15,930 nucleotides of DNA, taken from Rhypophila decipiens. Its lineage: Eukaryota; Ascomycota; Sordariomycetes; Sordariales; Naviculisporaceae. Numbering within the stretch: the stretch's first letter is position 1; every line of letters starts with the position of its first letter. The stretch lies in the NCBI GenBank assembly GCA_033297075.1, contig MU858386.1:1-15930 (forward strand). Direction: 5' to 3'. Below the pieces are notes generated by a model, which saw only the letters and a list, made by a program, of their open reading frames with translations, did no database searches and was not told the origin of the DNA. Made by a program: the position numbers and the translations under genes. This document shows, one piece after another, positions 8,311-15,930 of this stretch.

Positions 8311-8819
8311 AATCCAAGTTCTGGCAAGAGCCAGAACCTTCTTTTCTTAACTGTTCATTTCTGACACGAGGATCTGGTTCATGGACCCTGGCCGTTTGAA
8401 CGAGCTCTGGCGACAAGCCAGGACTTTATGGCTGGAGAATTGAAACGACTTCAAATATAGGATCCAGAAGACTCACCGACTGTGGGTGCAGTGGGCGGAG
8501 ACCCGACCTGAGCTTCCCAGATTTCCATGTTAGAGCCGACTTACAATAGGCCTTTATTATCTGAAGAAATGTCAAATGTTGCTACTCCCCGCCGGTTCCC
8601 TGTCATTCCCTCTGCCGGATTTCATAAACTTTCCTTTCGTGTTCACCTTGTGGTTTGTTGCCTCTTTGAAGTTCCCGGGTCATCTCTTGGTCCGGTGTTA
8701 TGTGGAGAATAGTCATTGTTACTACTGTCAGGGTTTAAAATCTGTCCTACTGGTTCGACGGTCGTACCGTTGGTGGTCCCGAGGTCTTAAGCGCGACTTG
8801 TACATTCCCAGTGGTTTTC
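8311..8819. other. Intergenic debris with two related small hairpins
   Basis: No gene recognised. A perfect 8-bp stem with an AAGA loop lies at 8318-8337 (GTTCTGGC / GCCAGAAC); a weaker relative (CTGGC / GCCAG) lies at 8407-8421. A short frame around 8396-8520 looks vaguely retroelement-like but carries a TGA and could not be assigned. Confidence 0.4.
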
Positions 8820-9710
8820 ATGTTCTCAATTCGGACGCTCGCTTCCATGGTCACACTGGGCCAGGTAGCTGGGGTGTTGCTTGCCATAGCCGTGCTTGTT
8901 CCAGCATTTATCCTGCTTCAACTTACCTTTCGGGTTTACACCTATTCTGTTTTATTTCTCTACCGAGATCTGCTATTCACGCTCGATCCTCACAACACTA
9001 GCTTGCTGCGCATTAACCAATTTCTGACAAACAAAGCGTTCCCTGTGCTCAAATGTTGCGAAGGTATTATCTCCACAATTTCTCACCGAGCCGTGGATTC
9101 CAGTTTTCGACATAATTGAAGCATTCGCCTCGCTAATTCAGAACGCATACGCTTCTCAGACGTTCTCAAGGTAGCTGTGTCTATCGGAATGGGAAGGCCA
9201 ACCACGATGGACGAACGAAGTCCACCGGTTCGCCAGGAACCATCGAAAACCCTCTGGGCGATTAGAGAGTCAGTTAGGCTTGGTCTGCCCGTACCTCTTC
9301 TCCAACGTTCCTCGATTCCCTAGCCTTACTTGGCCTATTGAGGTACCTACGCTGACATTTTGCTTCTATCATGAATACGACAGCTCGGCACGGCAATGGA
9401 CGATATGGCTTTGGGTTGCCTATAACTCTATCCAGGTCCTGGCCATTGTGTGGTTTATCGTCAGCATAGAGTTTACCATTCAGTGAAATCACATTCAGGG
9501 CGTTAACAGCATGGATTCCACGACCCAGCTGATCCCCTTTGTCATTGATTGTGTCAGCGCATCGCAGGTGGTCAGGAAGGTTGTCTTGCTGGTACTCTCA
9601 AAGGTACCTCACACTTCCAGTTCAAAGCCTAAAGCAAGGAACGTTTGCTTCTACGTCAATACAAAGCGAGAAGCCTGCTAACTTGGAGTTTTACACAACA
9701 CATCAGAGAT
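8820..9710 (+). pseudogene. Broken multi-pass membrane protein gene
   Basis: Family not recognised by name. The ATG at 8820 (MFSIRTLAS) opens a frame with a strong hydrophobic segment (VAGVLLAIAVLVPAFILLQL) and an aromatic-rich continuation to a TGA near 9117; an intron of the GTATTA...TTCAG type (about 9065-9141) could remove that stop. The frame continues to TLWAIRESVRLG, then needs a one-base shift near 9278 to reach YLFSNVPRFPSLTWPIEVPT and a second membrane segment (WTIWLWVAYNSIQVLAIVWFIV). A TGA at 9484-9486 breaks EFTIQ from NHIQGVNSMDSTTQLIPFVI, a third hydrophobic stretch; TGG is the likely ancestor. The coherent protein pattern across three broken pieces supports one decayed gene. 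Confidence 0.6.
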
Positions 9711-10015
9711 ATCCCGACTGGGCCGACGCCGAGCTCGAGATGAAAGAGGGGATGTACAGTTCTCTTGTTGTCAAAATTGTCAAACGATCTGGCGGGGAAG
9801 ATCCTGGACAAGTTGAAACTCGCAGAGGGGTCCTCGACAGCGGCAGCATGACCGCGAACCATCAATGTCTATGGAAGAGGAATGGCGCTGGCTTTGATGA
9901 GCCATCCGGGACTCTTTGGGAATACTTCAAGTTGACTTCAAACTTGTCTTCTCCATGTAAAACCCAATATGCTTCGACACTAGTAGAGTTGCAAGCCACG
10001 TCAGAGTCAAGTTGA
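9602..10015 (+). other. Open frame after the membrane relic, possibly its 3' exon
   Basis: A frame open from 9539 to the TGA at 10013-10015 contains NLEFYTTHQRYPDWADAELE and a Ser/Gly-rich tail without recognisable domain. It has no in-frame ATG at its start, follows the membrane relic directly, and GT/AG pairs occur near 9605. It may be the last exon of that gene or chance. Confidence 0.25.
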
Positions 10016-10092
10016 TAGCCTAAATTACTAGGGTAACTATATGATGACGGTCACGAGATGCGGCATGGGTAACTACCGGAAGCTGCGGGGCA

Positions 10093-10120
10093 CATATATA
10101 TCCACGACACTCATATAAAT
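10093..10120 (+). promoter_or_regulatory. TATA-like elements upstream of the GH28 relic
   Basis: TATATATA (about 10094-10101) and CATATAAAT (10112-10120) lie 160-190 bp before the first GH28 ATG, in an otherwise non-coding 260-bp leader with pyrimidine-rich sequence near the start. The position fits a fungal core promoter; no carbon-catabolite or pectinase operator was clearly identified. Confidence 0.4.
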
Positions 10121-10278
10121 TCTCCGAACCAGGTCCAAATCCCACCAATAACCAGTCCTCGCGTTCGTCACTTTTACCACGTCTTCCGTTTATAAGCATA
10201 TTCCCTTTTCGAAACTCAAATCTACTAGGCACTCCAGAAGGAGTCCACCATCGACCTCATTCTTTCTTCACCCACAGG

Positions 10279-11675
10279 ATGAACGCTTTCTTAACTCGAA
10301 CAATGAAAATAACGATCTGTCTCACCTCTCTCCTCACCTCACTGCCCCTTGTCGCCAGAGAGGTCGTCCAGGCCGGATCGGTATGCACCGTCACGCCTCT
10401 GGGAGCATCAAGCGATGACACGCCTCAAATCAAGAGGGCCTTTTCACAATGCTCCAAAGACAGCCAAATCATCTTCCAGGAAGGGACCTACAACATCCGG
10501 CAGGTAAAGGAATTCACCAACCTCAAAAACGTCTCCATCGAAATCTACGGAAAATAGGTCTGGTCGGCCGACAACCTGCAATACTGGATCAGCAACACGT
10601 TGTCAGTCATATATGCAGGTCTCTATACAGGGTGGAAGCTATGCGGGACGGATATCGCGCTGCGGGGACATAGAAAGGCCTTATTTGATGGAAATGTCCA
10701 GGCATGGATCGATGAGAACCGCGGCGGGAGTAATCGGAAAGGCAGGCCGATTAACCTGACGATTTGGAGGGTAACAAACGTCTTTGTGGATGGGATTACC
10801 TGGCGGCAGTCGCAGTTTTGGCATACTTTCGTGGCGTACAGCAAGAATGTTACCATGACGGATCTCGACATGAGTAAGGGGCCTCTCCCTACAAGGTTCT
10901 TGGTATCGGCCCAGTCACGTACTCATAGACTGATGATGATGGACTTCAGGAACTCGAAGCAACTCCCAGTGGTCAGCCGTCAACACCGACGGCATCGACA
11001 CCTGGAACTCTGAAGACGTAACTATTCGCAACTGGACGGTCGAGTGTTACGATGGACGCTCCAGCCTTTCACTCTCGTCCAAAGTTCAATACTCATCTAA
11101 CTGAATCTGTCTTATAGGACTGCATATCCGTAAAAGGCAACTCGAAAAACATCCTAGCCCAAAACATAACGTGCTACGAGTCCGGGTGCGCCGTCATCGG
11201 CTCCATCGCAAACGGGGCAACACAAACGGTCGAAAATGTCCTCTTTGAAGACTTCAAGTGCAACCACTCGTGCAACAGCCTGGATAAAGACGTACCCCGG
11301 CCAAGGCCACGTCCGGAACGTGACCTTTTGCAACTTTGAGTTTAGCGACGTCGACCAGCCGATTTACGTCACGAGCTGTATCTACTCTGGCCAGAACTGC
11401 GATGGGTCACGGCTGCCGATTGAGGGTGTCACTTGGGAGAATGTCAAGGGGACTAGTCACTAGTCGCTGGAATGTGGCCGCGGGAATGCATTGTAGTGCT
11501 GCGGCGCCTTATAAGGGTCTCAAATTCAAGGATGTGGATATTAGGCCCAAGGCGGGGGGGGGGGGGCACTGGGAAGGTTCTGTGCTCGAATATCAAGGGC
11601 CAGGCGGATATGGGGCTTGCATGTACGGGGACGTGTCCGGCGGGTTGGCCTCAGCAGTTGAAGGGAAATCGGTGA
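10279..11675 (+). pseudogene. GH28 exo-type pectinase (polygalacturonase/rhamnogalacturonase), degenerate
   Basis: Relic of a secreted pectin-degrading glycoside hydrolase. The ATG at 10279 or, better, 10303 precedes a signal peptide (MKITICLTSLLTSLPLVA). Right-handed beta-helix features follow: LDGNVQ-like FDGNVQAW, FWHTFVAYSKNVTM, NTDGIDTWNSED (about 10982, catalytic NTD), DCISVKGNSKNI (11118 on; its first Asp pairs with the Asp before the intron), GCAVIGSI and AWIKTYPG. The missing His of GHG and Trp in place of Arg before IK suit exo-acting GH28 members. Lesions: TAG at 10555-10557; second intron (11054-11117) with donor GG instead of GT; frameshift near 11277; 7-bp tandem duplication ACTAGTC (11452-11465); frameshift at a 13-G run (11554-11566). 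The C-terminal CPAGWPQQLKGNR frame ends at 11675. It is unlikely to give active enzyme. Confidence 0.9.
10874..10949 (+). other. Intron 1 of the GH28 relic
   Basis: A 76-bp intron, donor GTAAGG and acceptor TTCAG. It joins ATG-A to GA and moves the reading into the frame of SNSQWSAVNTDG, recovering the catalytic NTD motif. This splice still looks functional, unlike intron 2. Confidence 0.82.
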
Positions 11676-11936
11676 GCTTGTCTGGGATAGGAGGGTCATC
11701 GGACCTGGTTCTATACTAGCTGGAAAGACGAACACTGACTTGGTTTGTTGGTGTTCTTATTTGGATTGTTGAATGTTGATTTATGTAAACAAAGGGAACG
11801 TCACCCCGGAGAGCTTGGCATTGTTCACTTGGCAACGGAGTGATCATGTCCTATGAACGAAAGAGAGCAAAAGGAATTGACCCTGTCCCCAAACTGCACA
11901 CTACCAATTCGGACCTAGTCCGCCCTAGACAATCTG
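11676..11936. other. Intergenic region between convergent GH28 relic and HET relic
   Basis: The genes on either side converge, so this 261-bp stretch should hold both 3' untranslated ends. It is AT-richer than its flanks; no gene, tRNA or repeat was seen. Confidence 0.5.
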
Positions 11937-13645
11937 TCACCGCAATAAAAACTTTTCTGCCTCCAGTCTCCTCCCCAGCGTTGACTCAAACCCATCAGCC
12001 ATGTCCTCACTAAACTCCTCCCCATTCATAAGCCCATGGACATACGCCTCGCCCACAACAGCATGTCCATCCCCGACCTCGTCCTTTCGCAAAACAGTAG
12101 GAACATGCATGCCCTCTAACACCACGACCCTATCTCCAACCTTTGTCTCTGCCGGCCCTAGCGCCATGAACCCTTTCTCGGTCACAAAAAAACTTCGCCT
12201 CTCAATAGCCTCAATCCTCGCAATATGGACCTTGATATCGGGCACTTCATTGTCCTCAATCTTTCGCATCGTCACAGTCTGGAAAAACGCTTGAGAGATG
12301 GACTCCGTAGTAAGGTAACACGGTCCTGCTTCGGCAGCCGACTCAAACGTCCATGCACAGGTCATCGCAAGACTCTCCCAGTTCTCTTTAAGTTCCTCCC
12401 AGTCCCGACCATATGTATATTCCTCGCCCGTGGCAGTAACAGAGTCGACGTACACGCCCCTCACAACAAAAGTATCATCATCCGGCGGGTCCATGTAAAA
12501 CACCGAACTGAGCGGTTGCGAGGCGAAATGGATATGGCCCCATTGATCTAGGTTTTGGATCGGACCGTTTGTGCGCTTGACACGCCAATCCGGCGCCCAA
12601 AGACGGCAGCCCATTCGTGCGGTCGGGATTCTGGCATGCGCAGAGGATATTCAGGCTGTTTGTCTTTTTGACAATGTGCCGGACTACATCTTTGTAAACT
12701 TTTTCTACTGGGCGCGAGTAGTCAATCACCACGTCCTCTCCCGATGGTAGCTCGGGCAGCCCAATGAAATGGTTCTTCACCACGCCGAGTAAAGAGTAGA
12801 CATTATCCCTCGGGTCAGTCGCATCCGTCGGGCGTCTGACACAGAGTGCTTCAAGCAGTGTTGGGGCTCCCGCCCGACCAAACGCCTTCCTCTGCGCCCT
12901 CGCCAGCGCGGCGTTGAAAAAGTGGTGATACATGACCACTACCCTGGTCTCGTTGGTCAGAGGTTCAACCATCATGAGGAAATCCTCGAGTGCATCTATC
13001 GCAAACGCCACTGTCTCGGCGTCATCCCAGCTGATGGAGTCTTTGCCCACGTACACGGTGCCTTGCCTTGCAAGCACCATCTCCTGGTAGATCCAGGCAC
13101 GGGTCCGGTACGGCCTCTGCAATAAGCGCGCGAGCTCGAGCCAGGCTTGTTCTTGCGCGTCCGAGGCAGCAATGCACACGTCGGTCAGCCAGGTCTTGAA
13201 GAGACCCGCGCCGTCTGCTTCGGCACCGCTACTGCATGCGCGCACCTTGGCGGCAAAAAGGCGGAGGAAGTCTAGGCCTTTGTGGCTGTCTGCGGTAGCG
13301 TCGCCAAGAAAGACGGCGACCGAGGAGGCACCCTCGTAGATGTGCCGCATTTGGGAGACCTGGGCGTTGTGCTCGGGTATGTCTGTCTGGTTGATGCACA
13401 CGGCGTCGACCCAGAGGATGCGTTTTGTGGACCGGCATCGGAGGGACTTTAGAGCTGCGAGCAAGTTTTGTGTTACCAAGAAGGGCTGCTTGTTTAGATG
13501 GATGGTGGGAGGGTTTGCAGGGGAGCCCCAGACGTAGGAGAGGGCTCCATATTGCGGCGGCGGGGGGGATGGTCAGGAGGCGAATTTCTCGCTTTGAGGG
13601 GGTGAGAGGGGTGTAGCCTGTGAATGTGGATGTGGATGGGGGCAT
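11937..13645 (-). pseudogene. HET-domain protein with two one-base frameshifts
   Basis: Second heterokaryon-incompatibility gene. From the ATG at 13643-13645: GYTPLTPSKREIRLLTI, then ALSYVWG, ILWVDAVCINQTD, VAVFLGD, RAWIYQEMVLAR, and RPTDATDPRDNVYSLLGV, all HET-domain hallmarks, followed by LPSWAPDWRV and a C-terminal region to the TGA at 11937 (about 569 codons, a normal length). Frame is lost at a C7 run (13562-13568, between LLTIPP and QYGALSYVWG) and at AAA 12599-12601 (between GLPS and WAPDW). Each is repaired by removing one base. The spacing between EIRLLTI and ALSYVWG is also shorter than usual in the family. The middle 1 kb is fully open with no RIP-type stop, so recent decay, or assembly error in homopolymers, is possible. 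Confidence 0.85.
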
Positions 13646-13992
13646 TATAATGCAGGTCAGTATCTGGTAATACGGATGGTTAAAGGTCTCTAGGCAGAGG
13701 CGTTTGAAGTTGGGAGCTCGACAGAGAGGTACTCTTGAGACCTTAATAGTGATGTGGTGATGAAAAAGAGCCTCAAATTCCTCAGCCGCACCGCCCATCC
13801 GTCCTCGGTCCTCGGTCGTCCAAATTGGGAATAGCTGCATGAGGGTTATGACGCTTATACAGGTCATCTTTTTCCAAGAAGACGGCCTTGGATCCCTCCC
13901 TTGGCACACAACTCGGGTGTTTATATGGAGAGCCGCCCTGCCCCATGGTCTTGGGGTTTCTTCGATTCCACTCGATATTATTAACAATCGCC
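13646..13992. promoter_or_regulatory. Shared intergenic region of two divergent genes
   Basis: About 347 bp separate the HET gene start (minus) from the hypothetical gene start (plus), so both promoters must overlap or abut here. A TTTATATGG box (about 13919) is a candidate TATA element 65-70 bp before the plus-strand ATG. No operator is recognised. Confidence 0.5.
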
Positions 13993-15285
13993 ATGAACAT
14001 GGTGGACTCAATTCAAGAACAGGGCCCGCCTCTATGGCTTGCAGCTGCGACCAGGACCAAGTCCCTGTCAACACTACCCAACGACTTCCCCATCATCGAC
14101 TTGACACCCGAAGGAGTCCTCGATGACCCTCTTGATCTAGATCAAGAGGAAAGTATAAACTCGGCGGCCGACGCTGAAGTGTCGGACAGTACAGAAAGAC
14201 AATACGAGTCCCTTGACGTCCAACTCGACCGATACGGTTCCCAGAGAGCCGCATCAACGCTCCACATAAAGGGCGACGCCCCGACGGTCTCTCAATTTTC
14301 GCTCATTTCGTCCGCCTTCCCCAATGTCAAGCAGCTCTACATCCAAACTGGCATTTTCGAGCGGTGGAACAATGACGGATTTCCTTCCCATTCAACTTGG
14401 CCCTTGGAGCTGCTCGTCATATGCGACGCCTGCGGGGAGGTCATCACCGCGGAGCCCGTCATAAACGGCGAGATTGAACATCTAGTCTTTTACCTGACTC
14501 ATAATCTAAAATTTGAAGGGTGCTCTGATGTGGCCGAGGATCCGGATGACGTGTCGCAGTGGTTAATCAACACAACGACGGGACTTCCTTTTTACGAGAC
14601 CCGGGCGTCTATGGAACCAAGAGTGGAAAGCAAGCTGAAGAAAATGGAGATTTTGGAGAATGACGCTATCGAGACCCTTGTCCGATTCACGGTGGCGCAT
14701 TTTGATACTGTCGAGTCTATTGAGGAGTTGACTATTCGATCGCTGGATGGTACAGATATGATCTACCTGCCTGGTGGGGGTTTCGGTGCTATTTTGCCGC
14801 ATTTGGAGAATATCAAGTATTTGGATCTTAGTTTGTGTCATCATATTTATTTTCCGACAACAGGGCTGGAAGATAACGAGGACTCTGTGGTTGAGGAACA
14901 TCTATCAAAGCAGTGGCTGATTTACGGGTTACCGCCCAATCTAGAGACGTTCTGCTTTAGAGGACCGACGGCTGTTGCAACTGGAAATGGAGGGAGATGG
15001 CTTGCCGAGTGGGCTCGAGCCTTTAGCAACACGGATTATTTGCCGAAGTTAACAAAAGTGGGATTCTGGCTGGATCAGCCTGCAGGACTAGGAGCCGATG
15101 ACGAGGAGGTGGCTCCCCATTTGCTGGAGGAGATCGTGGCTGCTAGGACCAAGGTCGAGGAGATCTTGGGGCCAGTTTTGAGTGAGAGGGGAATACAGTG
15201 GGTAGACTGGGACGAGGAAGGGGCTTGGAGGGATCCTTGGTTTGATGAATGGTGGCCTGGTCATGCTATGGATGAGCAGGACTGA
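13993..15285 (+). CDS. Hypothetical protein with weak leucine-rich (F-box/LRR-like) character
   Basis: Uninterrupted single exon of 430 codons. I chose the ATG at 13993 because it has a good context (ATCGCCATGAACATGG) and the frame upstream to 13888 has a TTG rather than ATG start; an ATG at 13945 is the alternative. No signal peptide or membrane segment is clear. The N-terminal ~70 residues are acidic (EGVLDDPLDLDQEE). The rest alternates hydrophobic and polar residues like irregular leucine-rich repeats: LISSAFPNVKQLYIQTG, STWPLELLVICDACGE, LPHLENIKYLDLSLC, LPPNLETFCFRGPT, LPKLTKVGFWLDQ. The C-terminus is Trp/Asp-rich (WVDWDEEG, WFDEWWPG). Such proteins are common, unassigned, in filamentous fungi. 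It is divergent from the HET relic and intact, unlike its neighbours. A function is not assigned. Confidence 0.8.
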   Translation: MNMVDSIQEQGPPLWLAAATRTKSLSTLPNDFPIIDLTPEGVLDDPLDLDQEESINSAADAEVSDSTERQYESLDVQLDRYGSQRAASTLHIKGDAPTVSQFSLISSAFPNVKQLYIQTGIFERWNNDGFPSHSTWPLELLVICDACGEVITAEPVINGEIEHLVFYLTHNLKFEGCSDVAEDPDDVSQWLINTTTGLPFYETRASMEPRVESKLKKMEILENDAIETLVRFTVAHFDTVESIEELTIRSLDGTDMIYLPGGGFGAILPHLENIKYLDLSLCHHIYFPTTGLEDNEDSVVEEHLSKQWLIYGLPPNLETFCFRGPTAVATGNGGRWLAEWARAFSNTDYLPKLTKVGFWLDQPAGLGADDEEVAPHLLEEIVAARTKVEEILGPVLSERGIQWVDWDEEGAWRDPWFDEWWPGHAMDEQD

Positions 15286-15729
15286 GCTTTGTCGTTGCAT
15301 TTTGCAAAATTCTCACTTGCCCTATCTCGCTTTCTCGGTGATGCTGAGCTCTTGCCCATGATTAGCACTGTTGATGGTCTGCGCATTGGCCAAAAGCCAT
15401 CTACCCTGGATGGACTTCTAAATCATTGAGCGCCATATGGACACTTCATACTAGCAGCAGTCAGGTCAAGTCGCGTACGGCAAATATACGTACAACGACA
15501 AGACGGGGGAGTCTCTCGTTCTATCCGGGAGGAAAAGTGTCATCGGACCGCAAGAAATGGTTGCCAGACATGAAACCAGTTCGGGCAATGATCAAGTACG
15601 CCGTGTCAACGGGAAGATTGGATTTGGACGCGAAAAGAATAGATCCATTGCAGCAAGAGAACTCGACCAAGGAGTTCCACGCAGCCTCAACCAGCAGATC
15701 CCGCTTTAGCTGCTGAAGATAGGCCGCTG
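15286..15729. other. Region 3' of the hypothetical gene, no firm gene
   Basis: A 96-codon frame at 15426-15716 has no recognised domain, is basic and Ser/Thr-rich, and ends just before the repeat at 15730. It could be chance or the last part of the element whose tail starts there. Confidence 0.4.
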
Positions 15730-15834
15730 AACACCTGGAGAACGCAACCCCCAAGGTGGTCTGCTAATAACATGACAAGAGGTATCAGGTGGTCTAAAGG
15801 TGAGAAAGTAGAGGGCTTGGACGAGGCAATGGCA
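15730..15834 (+). mobile_element. LINE-like tail copy, diverged and truncated
   Basis: Aligns from AACACCTGGAGAACGCAAC through GAGGCAATGGC with 7675-7788; I count about 15 mismatches in ~104 positions, mostly C/T and A/G changes. The match ends where the TIR-like sequence at 15835 starts, so the rest of the tail, including (CCAT)n, is displaced or lost. Confidence 0.7.
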
Positions 15835-15930
15835 GAGTGACGGCGAGCGCCAAGAACCATACCACTCGGCCAAACCGTTCCTAAAAAGGAGCTCAAATTA
15901 CAGAAGTTGTCAGGACCTCTGCAATTCAAT
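15835..15930 (+). mobile_element. Possible end of another TIR element, runs off right edge
   Basis: AGTGACGGCGAGC (15835-15847) matches the inverted right end of the 245-bp TIR element with one mismatch and the left end of copy 2 over its first 9 bases. Beyond it the sequence is unrelated to the two known copies, so this may be a different family member, or an autonomous one, entering from beyond the window. The second end is not visible. Confidence 0.4.

Noticed and set aside
8318..8360. Helitron 3' terminus (hairpin plus CTRR)
   Set aside because: The hairpin is perfect, but the next bases give CTTC/CTTA and no CTRR within the expected distance, and it is separated from the helicase relic by LINE sequence.
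8576..9001. 141-codon plus-strand frame overlapping the membrane relic
   Set aside because: Out of frame with the hydrophobic segments and with LWAIRES/YLFSNVP; no recognisable pattern.
13229..14074. 281-codon minus-strand frame spanning the divergent promoter
   Set aside because: Only the short part after 13645 (GYTPL...EIRLLTI) belongs to the HET gene; the rest is out of frame with HET motifs or upstream non-coding sequence.
1..15930. tRNA, rRNA or a biosynthetic cluster
   Set aside because: No cloverleaf or rRNA-like sequence was spotted by eye, and the enzyme content is a single broken GH28.

Overview
This window is accessory DNA from a filamentous ascomycete (Pezizomycotina). The signs are short GT/AG introns (45-76 bp), two HET-domain genes, one of them fused to NB-ARC and TPR repeats, a fungal GH28 pectinase relic, fragments resembling Tad1-clade LINE and Helitron helicase genes, and TGG-to-TGA stops of the kind left by repeat-induced point mutation (RIP). 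Genus cannot be fixed from the sequence.

Layout. 1-2681 (minus) is the 5' part of a HET/NB-ARC/TPR NLR-like gene; it runs off the left edge inside an array of near-identical 126-bp TPR repeats. 3236-3785 holds a 5'-truncated LINE-like tail and a 245-bp TIR element. The TIR element supplies the stop codon and last ~19 codons of a minus-strand gene (3728-4939) for a probable OB-fold protein that has no visible ATG. 4940-5879 has no credible gene but carries a GA-rich microsatellite. 5880-8310 is nested transposon debris: a PIF1-like, Helitron-type helicase relic joined in frame to a LINE endonuclease fragment; a second copy of the TIR element sits inside the LINE; a LINE-like tail sits inside that TIR element; then an LTR-like block. 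8820-9710 is a broken membrane-protein gene. 10279-11675 is a secreted GH28 relic with five separate lesions. 11937-13645 (minus) is a second HET gene with two single-base frameshifts. 13993-15285 (plus) is an intact hypothetical gene, divergent from that HET gene. 15730-15930 holds another copy of the LINE-like tail and what may be the end of another TIR element.

Together the window looks like a fast-evolving non-self-recognition and transposon neighbourhood. The first NLR (as far as seen) and the 13993-15285 gene are intact, while nearly everything between them is decaying. The most informative structures are the layered insertions with exact target-site duplications (5 bp for the TIR element, 12 bp for the LINE-like tail), which give a relative order of events, and the TIR element that rewrote the end of the OB-fold-like gene.
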